Positions 48,588-59,411 of a stretch of DNA of 64,000 nucleotides are shown here, in pieces. The DNA lies in NCBI GenBank assembly GCA_949358305.1, contig OX442314.1, positions 58,909,369-58,973,368 on the forward strand, given 5' to 3'. Each line of letters begins with the position of its first letter. Position 1 is the stretch's first letter. Both the position numbers and the translations under genes were made by a program. The stretch is from Strigamia acuminata. Taxonomy: Eukaryota > Arthropoda > Chilopoda > Geophilomorpha > Linotaeniidae. The notes below the pieces were generated by a model, which did not search any database, was not told the origin of the DNA, and saw only the letters and a program-made list of their open reading frames with translations.

Positions 48588-51500
48588 GTCCAGAGAGCGG
48601 GTCGGATATAAACATCAAGGACTCTACTGAGAAGAAGACTGAAGAATCACCAGACGTCGATGGAAGTACAACACAGTCTACTCCGACACCAGAGGCGCCG
48701 TCTGCTGTTCGAGAAGACAACAACAAATCATTAACCCCGTCTACGGACATTAAATTAACTACATTAATCAAATCAGATTCAAGTAAATCAAAAACAAAAA
48801 TACCCGGTGTCGTAACACCACAACCAACAAAATCAGCGCAACTTTCGTCTGTGAAAGCCAAGGAAACTCCCAAAAAACCAACTTCGTTGACAACGCAGAG
48901 TGAGACGTTGCAGACAAACTTCGTTCTTTTGTCGCCCGAGGAATTGCAAAAAACCGAAGAGCCAAGAATCGAAATTACGAAGATTGATCGCTTTAATAGA
49001 GAAGCACCATATATCAAAATAACATGGGCTAACGTGAGTTTTGTCGCACTTTTGGATTCAGGCGCTCAGACATGTGTAATGTCAGAGTCATTATTTAACA
49101 AACTTAAAGCCAATATGGGTTTGGAATTGCTCGAACTTCACGAAACAGTGCGTACAGCGGCCGATGACAAAATTCCAGTTAAGGGATCTGTTAAACTGTC
49201 GGTACGCGCACCTTTGGCCGTTATTTCTTTCATTTGCTTAATTATACCCAAAACATCAGAGGACCTTCTGCTGGGAAGAGATTTCTGCAGAGCGGTTGGT
49301 CTGTGCACAGACTTTGAATTGTGCCAGTGGTATTTAAAGGGATCACAAGAGCGAAGACAATTCATGACTTTAGAACAAGCTAACAAGTCAGAATCTGTTC
49401 TTTTATTTCCCATCAAGAAACCCGATGATACAAAGGACAGCACTAAGGATGTACCCAAGGTATTAATTAACAACATTAATTGTATTCTTCTAGAACATCG
49501 ACCTTTGTCGCAAGAGATTTTCGAATATCCAAATGACGATGCTCAGCACCAAATCAAGAGGATTCGGAATCGTGCACGGGATCAGTGGTCATTTATATGG
49601 TCACCAAGGAGGAAGGATTCTATTAAAAAATCAAGAAAATTCAATTCATCATTGTTTTCGACGCTTAGCCAACGCAGACGTGCAAGACGACAGCGGAGAC
49701 GCCTTTATGAATTGTCACCAACAATAAAACAACTTAACACGCAGGGAAGACAGCTTTTGCGTCGTGTGGATGAAAATGCGCTCATGGCCAGAGTACACGA
49801 TCATTCGACGATTTCGGAGCCGCCTCTGGATGTTAATGTACTACAATATCAACCAAGCAGTGATCCAACACAACTGGACTGGATTTACGACCAGCTGTGG
49901 TCATCATTGACGGTACCCCAAATTCGTTTATTAATTCAGACTCTTCGACCAATTTCGAAAGTATTTCGCGAGGAGGTTGGATTATGCAACAACACTCAGT
50001 TTGAAGTAAATTTAAAACCGGACTTTAGACCAATTCATGTGCCTGTAAGACCCGTTAACCCAGCAAAAAAGATGGTAATTGACGCTTATTTGGACCAAAA
50101 ACTAAAACAAGGCATTATTCGTCGATCAAAAAGTGATTGTGCGGTGGCGCCTGTTGTTGTTCCAAAGAAGACTGGAGATTGGCGTACAGCTATGGATTTT
50201 AGGCCGATGAATGCTCAAACTTTACACGATGTTTACCCACTACCCGACATCGATAATATATTTTCTTATTTAGGAGGATCAAATTGGTTTTCGATCATAG
50301 ATGGACGAGAAGCTTTCCACCAGATTGGAGTGCGTCCAGGTGACGAGAGATTTCTCGCATTTATTACGCACAGAGGACTTTTCGAATATGTGAGAATGCC
50401 GTTTGGACCCATTAATGGCCCAGCAACTCTGCAGAGAGCCATGAACAAAACTTTGTCGAAATATCTTTACAAGTTCGTGTTCGTTTATCTCGATGACGTC
50501 ATAATTTTCAGCAAGACTTTCGAGGAGCATGTACAACATCTCAAAATAATTCTTCAAGCCTTGGATGAAGCGGGATTCACGATGAACGCCAACAAGACGG
50601 AATTGTGCAGAACATCGCTCGAAGTTTTAGGACACATAGTGGAGGCTGGACACATTAAACCAAATCCAAATAAGGTGACGGCAATTCAATATTTTCCGGC
50701 GCCTACCAACATCAAAGAATTACAAAGATTCAAAGGAATGATTGGTTATTATCAGTCATTTTTCCCAAATTATTCAAAAACATGCGAGGTGTTTCGCCCC
50801 TTACTCAAAAAAGATTCTGAGTGGAATTGGACAATTCAACACCAAGAGGCATTTGATTCACTCAAGAGAGGATTGGCTGAACCAACTCTACATCGAAGAT
50901 TCCCAGATTGGACCAAGCCATACATACTACAAACAGACGCCAGCTATTCAGGTTTGGGCGCTGCACTCATGCAATTAAATGATCAAGGTGAACGAACACC
51001 AATCGCCTTTGCATCACGTGCATTGAATTCTGCTGAAAAGAATTACAGCGTTACTGAGATTGAATGCTTAGCGGCGGTTTGGGCGGTCAAGAGATTTCGT
51101 GTGTATCTTGAGATGATGAATTTTTATTTAGAAAGCGATCATTTGTCGTTAAAGTGGCTTTTCCAGCAGCGAGAACCAAAAGGACGCCTGGCACGATGGG
51201 TTCTGTCCCTCAGTGAGTACAAATTTACATTTCTTTACTGTTCAGGAGCTCAGAATCGTGTTGCGGATGCCCTTAGCCGTGCGCCTGTGGAACCATCGGA
51301 ACCATTGGATGCAGACGACTCGCCTCTCGTTGATGAAACATGCTACATCGCCTATTTTGACGACCCAGATGATTGGCCAAAATTACCAATAATCAACATT
51401 ATTGGAGTTGGATTGGCTGCGGCACAACAACAAAATAACGCAGCTGTGATGACAAGAGCGCAAAGACGACAGCAGCAAATTAAACCAAAATTGGGCAGGC

Positions 51501-53329
51501 CAAAAGGTTCTAAAAACAGGAAGAGACCGCCACCAAATTATCAGGTATTAACTCGAGCCAGAGCGCGTCAACAGAAACAAGTTTCGACGCCTCCTGGAGC
51601 TGTTGTACCATTGCCACCTATAATGTCGCCTCTGCCATCACCCAATGTGCCAACTGCATCGTTTCCAACTCCTGATGTGTTGAGCCCACCTGCAGGACCA
51701 TCTGGAGCTGTGCGACCGAATTTTGACGGATATGGAGGTCCAGATTCGGATTCGTCGGACGATTCGACAACTTATCAACCAGCATGGATGGGGCGTGCAG
51801 GATTTATGCCACAGCAAGTGCGTCAAGATCGATCACAATTTCAAAGAAATGCGACAAGACGCCCAGTTGCTGATGAACAACAAGACGAAGAAGAGGATGA
51901 GGCCGAGCGACTCCATGAGGCGCCGCAAGACCACCAACCATTTCGTCTAATACCAACTATTAACGAAATAATTCGTCGACAACACGAGGACACGTGGAGC
52001 GCCGAATTAATCGAATATCTTGATCAAGGACATTTGCCCAACGACCAAGTGCAAGCAGCGCGTATCAGGTATCGTGCCGTAGATTTTGCTATTTATAAAG
52101 GAATGTTGTGTCGTTATCCACCGATCGACATAAATAAAATTCGCCGTAGAAGACAAATCTATTTGCCCCTAATGTTACGCGAACAATATTTCAAAGCTCT
52201 GCATTACCCGCCGAGCTGCGGACATTTAGGAGTTGAGAAAACACTTCATCGACTCCGGGCCCGAGTTTATTGGCCAAAAATGAAGGAAGACGTTTTGCTA
52301 TGGATTCAAAAATGTGAACCATGTCAACGAGCTAAGCCGTTAAATCGCCTTCCATATGGACCAATGATTATGGCCAAACCACGACATTTGTTTCACACAA
52401 TTTACATCGATTATTATGGTAAAAAGCCCAGATCGATTGGAGGACATTGTTACGCATTAGTAATTGTGGATGCCGCCAGTCGATGGTTGGATGTGAGATT
52501 GACCGAGACATCTGACTGGAAAACAACAATCAAACAATTGCAAGGATTTATTCAGCGATGGGCATTTCCAAAAGTTATCATCAGTGATAATGCGCCAGCT
52601 TTCCGATCAATGGAATTCCAGGCTGCGTGTCAGAGTTTTGGCGCCATCAATCGCTACACGGCTGTTTATCATCCACAAGGGAACTTAGCCGAAAGATTAA
52701 ACCAAGCATTAAAAAACTGCATTTTAGCTTATATTGAGGAGCATGTGCGCTGGGACGTTCACATTGGATATTTTGTGCTAGCAATCAACTCAGCATATCA
52801 AGCTTCGCTTCAATATTCTCCTTATCAAATGGTGACGGGACAAGAGGCGCGTTATCCAGGTGATTTCGATTCGGACACCGACGATGGACAGCCGCTGCCG
52901 CCAGCACGAGCGCGAGAGACGCATGAATTAATGAGAGAATTGCGAAATAATGCCACTGCAAATTTACAAAAAGCTCAAATTAGACATAAACGTTGGTTCG
53001 ATCGAAAAAGAAGACCACATGATTTCAAACCAGGCGATTTTGTGTCTATTAAAAATCGACAATTGTCATCAGCGGACCGACAGTTTGCTGCAGGACTTCG
53101 ACAGAGGACGGAAGGCGTTTACGTAATCCATAAATTAACTGGACCCAATACTGTCATTCTTATGGACAAGGATGGTCGTCGAATGCTGCCGTATAACGTC
53201 GTGGAATTACGCCATTGGTTCAATAATGATGATGATCTAGACCAAACAGACGCAACAATGATTGAAAAACATGTTGCTGCGTTTACATCGGAAATTGAAA
53301 CCATCATCGCTTCATTTTCGATAAAATAA
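48563..53329 (+). CDS. pol: Pol polyprotein of retrotransposon C (PR-RT-RNaseH-IN)
   Basis: About 1,590 residues from the slip site; an ATG at 48509 would give 1606. Using that numbering, protease LLDSGAQTC is near 183, RT YLDDVIIF at 660, RNase H QTDASYSGLGAAL near 810, integrase zinc finger HLGVEKT...CEPCQRAK near 1235 and the DDE residues near 1301, 1361 and 1395. A disordered insert of about 200 residues between RNase H and integrase contains GRPKGSKNRKRPPP, an AT-hook-like motif, and a long Pro-rich run. It would copy and integrate the element. Confidence 0.95.
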   Translation, partial: RKRPAQSMSPESGSDINIKDSTEKKTEESPDVDGSTTQSTPTPEAPSAVREDNNKSLTPSTDIKLTTLIKSDSSKSKTKIPGVVTPQPTKSAQLSSVKAKETPKKPTSLTTQSETLQTNFVLLSPEELQKTEEPRIEITKIDRFNREAPYIKITWANVSFVALLDSGAQTCVMSESLFNKLKANMGLELLELHETVRTAADDKIPVKGSVKLSVRAPLAVISFICLIIPKTSEDLLLGRDFCRAVGLCTDFELCQWYLKGSQERRQFMTLEQANKSESVLLFPIKKPDDTKDSTKDVPKVLINNINCILLEHRPLSQEIFEYPNDDAQHQIKRIRNRARDQWSFIWSPRRKDSIKKSRKFNSSLFSTLSQRRRARRQRRRLYELSPTIKQLNTQGRQLLRRVDENALMARVHDHSTISEPPLDVNVLQYQPSSDPTQLDWIYDQLWSSLTVPQIRLLIQTLRPISKVFREEVGLCNNTQFEVNLKPDFRPIHVPVRPVNPAKKMVIDAYLDQKLKQGIIRRSKSDCAVAPVVVPKKTGDWRTAMDFRPMNAQTLHDVYPLPDIDNIFSYLGGSNWFSIIDGREAFHQIGVRPGDERFLAFITHRGLFEYVRMPFGPINGPATLQRAMNKTLSKYLYKFVFVYLDDVIIFSKTFEEHVQHLKIILQALDEAGFTMNANKTELCRTSLEVLGHIVEAGHIKPNPNKVTAIQYFPAPTNIKELQRFKGMIGYYQSFFPNYSKTCEVFRPLLKKDSEWNWTIQHQEAFDSLKRGLAEPTLHRRFPDWTKPYILQTDASYSGLGAALMQLNDQGERTPIAFASRALNSAEKNYSVTEIECLAAVWAVKRFRVYLEMMNFYLESDHLSLKWLFQQREPKGRLARWVLSLSEYKFTFLYCSGAQNRVADALSRAPVEPSEPLDADDSPLVDETCYIAYFDDPDDWPKLPIINIIGVGLAAAQQQNNAAVMTRAQRRQQQIKPKLGRPKGSKNRKRPPPNYQVLTRARARQQKQVSTPPGAVVPLPPIMSPLPSPNVPTASFPTPDVLSPPAGPSGAVRPNFDGYGGPDSDSSDDSTTYQPAWMGRAGFMPQQVRQDRSQFQRNATRRPVADEQQDEEEDEAERLHEAPQDHQPFRLIPTINEIIRRQHEDTWSAELIEYLDQGHLPNDQVQAARIRYRAVDFAIYKGMLCRYPPIDINKIRRRRQIYLPLMLREQYFKALHYPPSCGHLGVEKTLHRLRARVYWPKMKEDVLLWIQKCEPCQRAKPLNRLPYGPMIMAKPRHLFHTIYIDYYGKKPRSIGGHCYALVIVDAASRWLDVRLTETSDWKTTIKQLQGFIQRWAFPKVIISDNAPAFRSMEFQAACQSFGAINRYTAVYHPQGNLAERLNQALKNCILAYIEEHVRWDVHIGYFVLAINSAYQASLQYSPYQMVTGQEARYPGDFDSDTDDGQPLPPARARETHELMRELRNNATANLQKAQIRHKRWFDRKRRPHDFKPGDFVSIKNRQLSSADRQFAAGLRQRTEGVYVIHKLTGPNTVILMDKDGRRMLPYNVVELRHWFNNDDDLDQTDATMIEKHVAAFTSEIETIIASFSIK

Positions 53330-53860
53330 CTTAATTTCTTTTCATTTTATAATTTTATTTCTTTCTTTACTTTACCCAACCTTCTTTCCTTCCTGTGTTT
53401 ATAATTTTCCCTGCTTTAAACCAAATATTTACGGAGGATAGACGCTGAAAATAGTAAGTAAAGATTAGTTTAGGAATTTGAAATTCATCAATTTAAAATG
53501 ATGATACGAAGATTTACTAAGTCCAAACTCATGCTTCTTCGAAGTGCGTGATTAAATCTCGTTCACGCGAGAGGTCCGTGCCATATATTATGACGAGGCG
53601 ACCCCGTAGCGAGACCGCGTGTATTAAAGACATGTGAGGGCACGACTTAGCCACATTTTAATTTGCGTCTGAATAGTCGCGCCTCAAAAACTTAACAATC
53701 ACCCAAATTGGATTAATATTGTTAAAAATTGTGCGTCTATCACCCGTAAGTACTTTCTATTTCACAACAATTCATTTTTAATTGAATATTTTCGTTAAAA
53801 TAACTTTTTCTTTCCTGGAAAATTTCCATTTCTTTTAGTTTCACTTTACGATAATTTATT
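53330..53860 (+). other. pol-ORF3 spacer of element C with candidate intron
   Basis: 531 bp without ORF. A perfect donor GTAAGT at 53746 and acceptor TTTCTTTTAG ending 53838 define a 93-nt intron, 22 bases before the ORF3 ATG. Near 53600 a CCCCGTAGC string is shared with the hairpin arms of element B, but the complementary arm is not obvious. Confidence 0.5.
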
Positions 53861-56725
53861 ATGGCGTCCTACGATCCAAAAGTAACAATTACGATTCCAA
53901 AACCAACACAAAAAGGTTATCCAAAGTACCTGCCAATACCTCCAATCGAAGCGTCGGGCGAAGGACTGGTGCCACGCTTTCATCCGGACCACCCAAACGA
54001 CCAAAGTTTCCCAAACTATGAACTTTGTCCAGTTTGTAGCGGGACCGGATTTGAGATTTACCAACTGCGGGCGCCACGAGAATGCCGAGCGTGTCGGGGC
54101 GGCGGTGATTTGCGCCGTTGCAAATTTAGGAAATGGATGCGCCTTATGTTCGCGTATGTACTTGGTTATGAGTCGATAGACAAAACATCGTTGGCTGGAG
54201 TGGATTTTCCGCCGCCAAGGATTCCATTTGGCAGTGCAAACGCCATCGCTCGTTTTCGTCATGCGCACGCGTCATATTTGGCACGCATAAAGCAATTGGC
54301 AAAAGAGAAGGGAATCCGGCCTTTGACTTGGGAATATCCAGAGGGAGCCTACATAATTGCCGGCGAGCAACCTGCCGAACTTCCGGACCAGTTTGTGACG
54401 CCTGAAGGAAAGACCTACGATGTGGAATCAGGTATAGAACTGTATTTGACGGCGCCCAATGTGGTCGCGGATGCGAAAAGAGCATATTCAGAACCAGAAA
54501 GAGTTGCGGCCGACTTGCCTTTTCAACATTCAAACCTGCGCCCACGACATACGTACGAGGAGCGAAGCACGCACCGTTTGAAGGAATATACGCAGAAAGT
54601 GACGAAAAGGATCGGAGCGGAGGCGAATCGAGACACTCACTTTGTGACGGGACGATCCGGACCAGCATTGGACGTCTCTTCAGTCATCATCGAGGAAAAC
54701 GGAGCGGTTGGTGGAGCGCCTATTGCGTCGCCTGTCATCGAATCGACTAAAGAACTTTCGTTACACGACCAAGTGGCTAAAAAGGTAGTAAAAAATGAAG
54801 AAAATAGAAAAGAAAGAGAAAAAATTAGCAATATCAACACGATGTCGACCCCGATCATCAAAACGGAATCGAGTGTGACGGCAGCGGAGGCGAGGTCAAC
54901 CAACGTTACAACGGTGACCACTGCTGCGCCAATCGTCATTCCTTATTTCTATGTTGTAAAGAACAAATCGTCTTCGATTGAGACGTCCGAGTCAAGCCAA
55001 GCTGCTCAACCTGTCGATGTCACCACTGTGACCCAATCGAATGTGACGCCCAAAATGATGACTTCAGTTGCTGCGACATCGGTGCCGATTACGTACTCCA
55101 AAATTACAACTTCAAACACACAAATGGACACAATTGCTGATTTTAACAAAAAACTAATTAAAGCTGATTTTTCCCCACAGGTTGACCAAGATATTAAGGC
55201 GTTGTTGAATTTCACACCGTCTTCGTCCATCGCGAGTATCGCTGCCGAAATTGCGAGAGATGCGGAGGAGTGCGCAAAGATCCACGACGTCAAGAAATTG
55301 GAAAGCAAGGTTTCTAATCCAATTGCTAAGGCCATTTCAGCGGTCTCGAACGGATCAACGTCGTCTGAAGGATGCGCATCTCTGAAGCCACGTTATCTCC
55401 AGGGATTCGACCGAAATGGATGTACGATGCGCCCAGACCGTATTTTCACTCAGATGTCCGAAATATTCCGGCGCCATGAGCTTGAGATACTGTACCCTAT
55501 GGAAAACAGAGGTCAAGGACGAATCAACCTGAGATCGGAAGGATGGAGCGAACTTTTTAAAATGTCGATTAATTTGGATTTCAACGTTAGCGCTTCGGAC
55601 TTCAAGACGGTCGTCGGAACGATTTTCGGACGCCTCGGGAACATCGCGAAGGAAATTGAAGCGAAAATGACAAAGGACTGTACCGGAGACGAGCACGCGG
55701 TGCATCACCTCATTGTGCACGCCGTGCACTTTAATTTAAAAGAGATCATCACCCAGATGCATCAGAGTCGTCGCGACGCCGTTAAACGATTTCGTGAGGC
55801 CGACGCGCTCAGGGAGATCCAGCGACTGGAGGACGAGAGAAATGCGCCCGCCAAACCACCACTGGATCCAGAATTGATCATGACGGAGGATGAAATTAAG
55901 AACTTTTCAGAAAAGATTCTCATCGAGTTGGCGCCTGAGAAATTGGTGCAACAATTTGAGGACGCAATTGCCGAAAATCCGAAATTGGCGGATCCTCGAA
56001 CCAAATATTCATTCCGATACGACCCCGTAATTGTGGCGGACACAGGAATACTCGCCTCGGAGTTATCGTCGGATGTGGATTATTCAATGTCGGATGTCGA
56101 GTCGCTTCGCGAGTCAACGGGCGACAAAGAGAACCACAAAGCATTCCTGGCGGCGCAAGAACACAACAAAATTGAAGTAATTCAGGTCGACGAGCCTTTC
56201 AGACTTCCTGGAGTTGGACGGGGCGGCGCAAGGGCTGGACGTCGATCGCCATTGATGTCGAGGATGCCAAAAATGATTTTGACACCACCAAAGGAAAAGG
56301 ACGACGATCCAGGCGAGGTTGTCACACCTGAGAGTTTGCGCGAACCGGTCGAGCCGAGGCCTAAGGAGAAACGTCTCGTGGAGCCAACTTGCGCGTTAGC
56401 AATCATGGAGGAGATTATCCCGATAGATAATATTTTCTACTCATTGCCGTGGGAACCTAAAATCAAATTGGTCGTGGATTGGAGTATTCTGACGCGCCTT
56501 TTCGAAACGATCATCTTTTCAGATTTACAACTTGACCACGGTGCGGGCGAGAAATTGTTGTCCATCATTAAACAATATTACGTCGGAGATTTCCTGTACC
56601 GAGTGAACAGAATTAGCCAAAAGTGTTACGCGACTTCTAAACAACAGGTGAGAGTGATCCTCGTAAAAACAGCGCTTAGACTGGTCTATTATGCGATGGA
56701 CGGTCAGGGCGCGTCTGCATTTTAA
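53861..56725 (+). CDS. ORF3 of retrotransposon C with DnaJ-type zinc motif
   Basis: 954 residues. Near the N-terminus two CxxCxGxG motifs, CPVCSGTG (56-63) and CRACRGGG (75-82), match the zinc-binding repeats of DnaJ/Hsp40; two such repeats make one zinc centre. A helical region follows, then a Ser/Thr/Val-rich linker (about 300-430), a central helical domain (LKPRYLQGFDRNGCTMRPD to about 700) and a C-terminal helical domain (LPWEPKIKLVVDWSIL to the end). No J-domain, signal peptide or membrane span is seen. It lies in the env position between pol and the 3' LTR. I could not align it with ORF3 of A or B. Function unknown. Confidence 0.8.
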   Translation: MASYDPKVTITIPKPTQKGYPKYLPIPPIEASGEGLVPRFHPDHPNDQSFPNYELCPVCSGTGFEIYQLRAPRECRACRGGGDLRRCKFRKWMRLMFAYVLGYESIDKTSLAGVDFPPPRIPFGSANAIARFRHAHASYLARIKQLAKEKGIRPLTWEYPEGAYIIAGEQPAELPDQFVTPEGKTYDVESGIELYLTAPNVVADAKRAYSEPERVAADLPFQHSNLRPRHTYEERSTHRLKEYTQKVTKRIGAEANRDTHFVTGRSGPALDVSSVIIEENGAVGGAPIASPVIESTKELSLHDQVAKKVVKNEENRKEREKISNINTMSTPIIKTESSVTAAEARSTNVTTVTTAAPIVIPYFYVVKNKSSSIETSESSQAAQPVDVTTVTQSNVTPKMMTSVAATSVPITYSKITTSNTQMDTIADFNKKLIKADFSPQVDQDIKALLNFTPSSSIASIAAEIARDAEECAKIHDVKKLESKVSNPIAKAISAVSNGSTSSEGCASLKPRYLQGFDRNGCTMRPDRIFTQMSEIFRRHELEILYPMENRGQGRINLRSEGWSELFKMSINLDFNVSASDFKTVVGTIFGRLGNIAKEIEAKMTKDCTGDEHAVHHLIVHAVHFNLKEIITQMHQSRRDAVKRFREADALREIQRLEDERNAPAKPPLDPELIMTEDEIKNFSEKILIELAPEKLVQQFEDAIAENPKLADPRTKYSFRYDPVIVADTGILASELSSDVDYSMSDVESLRESTGDKENHKAFLAAQEHNKIEVIQVDEPFRLPGVGRGGARAGRRSPLMSRMPKMILTPPKEKDDDPGEVVTPESLREPVEPRPKEKRLVEPTCALAIMEEIIPIDNIFYSLPWEPKIKLVVDWSILTRLFETIIFSDLQLDHGAGEKLLSIIKQYYVGDFLYRVNRISQKCYATSKQQVRVILVKTALRLVYYAMDGQGASAF

Positions 56726-57547
56726 GAAAATAAAACTCCTGAAATTGACTTTCAAACCTACAAGTGACTTTGCGCCTTCTAAAACCCATATACGAACTGT
56801 TGTGTGTGTGGACTTTATTGTGATAATTGTGATACAAACGATAAGTGTTATAATTGTTTAAAATGTGATTGTTATACGCCTCGATAAAGATTTTTTACGT
56901 AAAGTTCCGTGAAAACTCAAACGCCTACGAAAGAAGATAATATTCGTTTGCGAACTTTTTATTTTTTGATATTTATATTTTACTAATCATTTTTTGCTAA
57001 TCATTTTTTATTAACCATTTGTGATCATTGAAATTTTGCTATCTTTATATTGTGATAATTGACGCCAAATCAGCGCCTAATCAATATTTTTATTTGCTAA
57101 TAATTTACATTTTTATAGAAATTTTGCCACCCATAGGCATTGTTAATTAATCTTAAATTATTTTATTTCCTAGTCATAACAAAAATACCATTGTTAATTT
57201 CAAGTGTTATCAAATAATTTAACAAATTTTATAATTTTATTTAGAATTTAGTCGTAATTAGCGCCTAAACGTCTATTGATTTTGTTAATTTTTAATCAAA
57301 CGATTTTTTACAATATTCCTCTCCTAAACCCATTTGTTTGTGTTTGTTTGTTTTTGTCTGTAATTGCGCCAAGTTGTGCGCCTGTTGCGTCTGTCCAAAT
57401 AAATCCCTACCTGTGTTATGTGTTTATTATGAGATTAATGTTATTGATTCATTATTTTTATTTATTTATATGTTCAAATTTTTATCAATCATGTTTGTTA
57501 ACTCCATTTAGATGTTGATTATATAAAAACCATATAATAAACATCTA
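56726..57547 (+). other. 3' untranslated stretch of element C
   Basis: About 820 bp, AT-rich, no ORF of note. It leads into the polypurine tract. Confidence 0.6.
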
Positions 57548-57559
57548 GGTGGGGGGGAA
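57548..57559 (+). other. polypurine tract of retrotransposon C
   Basis: GGTGGGGGGGAA directly before the 3' LTR. Confidence 0.85.
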
Positions 57560-58601
57560 TGTCACGGTCCTGACTTTAGACAGTAATAATTTTCGAAATT
57601 TTAAGCGCATTTTGCGCCTTTCCTTTAAATTTTCCCAATTTTATTGAAAAATTGCTTTAGTTTCTTTAAATTATTTTATTTTTCCCAAATCTAAATTTAT
57701 TATTTTATTTTGTATTATTTTCCTTATTTTTGATATTTATCTTTAATTTGGCCTGGTTTTAATCACCCCATCCAGACAAATCATGAGAATTCTGCAATAA
57801 GTTGATATAATCGCGCTCTAAATTTGCATATTTCACCCCTGGTCGCCTGTTTTCTGCCCAGTCCCCATTGGGAATTGACTTGGCCTTTGACATGTGATCA
57901 GAGGTGACTTGTTCTGTCAAGACATTTTTGACAGAGAGAATAATTTTCGCCTTCGACTAGTCAACATCTTCTGTCTCAACTAGAAGATTTCCAAGTGCGA
58001 TTTATGTTGCGTCTCAACGCATACGGTCACATTGCAGCCCGAATTCTCATGGTTGGCTATCTAACCACAACCTTTATTATTTGCCCATTGTTTGCGTACA
58101 AATTACTGGAAAAGCGGCGTATTCGACGGTCTTAATTCGTCAATACATTTTATGCCACGACTGTGACTTCCTCCTCAGCCTAGACATTTTGAACTTATAC
58201 TCGTCTCAATTGCGTATTCATTTCATTATCGACGGTTCGACGACGTTGTCTGCGGTTTGGTACCTGTACGCGCGTTCACCCAACGTTAGCGCGTGTCCAG
58301 GAGAAGAAATATACTCTTCGTAAGTACGCCTAGCATATGACGACATTTTCCCTAGTGAAGAGCGATATTTTGGTCTTAAAATTCGAAGTATCAACGTTCG
58401 CCATTTTGTACGGCGTCCGAATTGAATCCTGCACCCATAAAATACAGATTTCACGAATAGACGCTGTCTTAACCTAGCTACCACCCCCGGCAAAGTTTTA
58501 AGAGTTGCAGCGCCTGCGAACCTAAATTTTCTGGTTATTACAATCCCTGGAAATTCTTAAATTTCCGAAACCATTGTTAAAAAGTCGACTACGACGTGAC
58601 A
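57560..58601 (+). repeat. 3' LTR of retrotransposon C
   Basis: 1042 bp, same ends as the 5' LTR, one noticed substitution. Followed by target duplication GGTT. Confidence 0.95.
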
Positions 58602-59411
58602 GGTTATAAATACTTATTAACGGTTATAGATGCGTTCTCTAAATATGCGTATGCGGTTCCCATCAAATCAAAGACTGGCAAAGACGTAACCGCTGCATTT
58701 GAAAAGGTGCTTGTCAAAGCGGGGAATAAGGGGCCGGTCAACATGGCATCCGATTGGGGGAAAGAATTCTACAATTCCCATTTCAAGGCACTGGTCAAAA
58801 AGTTCAACATCAACCATTTTTCCACACACTCGCCGTTGAAAGCGAGCATGGTCGAGCAGTTCAATCGCACGCTCAAAGAGCGCATGTACAGGCATTTTAC
58901 TTTGAAAGGTTCGAGGAATTGGATTACTATCTTACCCCAATTGATGACCCGTTATAACTCTTCGGTTCACCGTACGACCAACATGAAACCCAAAGATGTG
59001 GCTCCCAAACATGAAAAGGCGCTCAGACTAAAATTACTTCCCGAACCAGCAACGTCCAAGCCTAAATTCAAAGTGGGCGACCAAGTGCGTATTTCCAAAT
59101 CCAAATCCATATTTGACAAAGGGTTTTTGCAAAATTGGACTAATGAAATCTTTACAATTGATAAAGTGGACACGACGTATGAACCTCCAATTTTCAAATT
59201 GAAAGACAGTTTGGGAGAATCGATCGAAGGTTCCTTTTATCGTGAAGAACTCCAAAAAACTGAAACCAGGGTAGATGATCCCTACTTGATCGAGAAAGTC
59301 ATTAGAAAAAAGAAAAACAGCGATGGATCATGGAAGTACCTAGTGAAATGGGTCGGCTACGATCAGAAGCATAATTCATGGGTGGATGATCTCATCGACA
59401 TTAAAAAATGA
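58602..59411 (+). pseudogene. Polinton integrase, 3' part, with chromodomain
   Basis: Continuation of the integrase frame after the LTR. It includes VIDAFSKYAYAVP, the catalytic region ASDWGKEFYNSHF, and SMVEQFNRTLKER with the third acidic residue. A basic linker (KFKVGDQVRISKS) and a C-terminal chromodomain (YLVKWVGYDQKHNSWVDD) follow. The chromodomain would bias integration to particular chromatin. The gene cannot now be expressed as one frame unless element C is removed or spliced out. Confidence 0.93.

Larger units (their letters stand above)
45479..58601 (+). mobile_element. complete Ty3/Gypsy-type LTR retrotransposon C with ORF3
   Basis: 13,123 bp, LTRs of 1042 bp (45479-46520 and 57560-58601), TG...CA ends, target duplication GGTT (45475-45478 and 58602-58605). 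Order: PBS, gag, pol, ORF3, polypurine tract. I noticed one base difference between LTRs (C in GGCGCCCGAATT near 46334, T in the 3' copy), so the insertion is very recent. Sequence motifs set it apart from A and B. Confidence 0.97.

Noticed and set aside
53603-53625. A fourth copy of the element B hairpin in element C
   Set aside because: Only the CCCCGTAGC arm is shared; the complementary arm is not present at the right distance.
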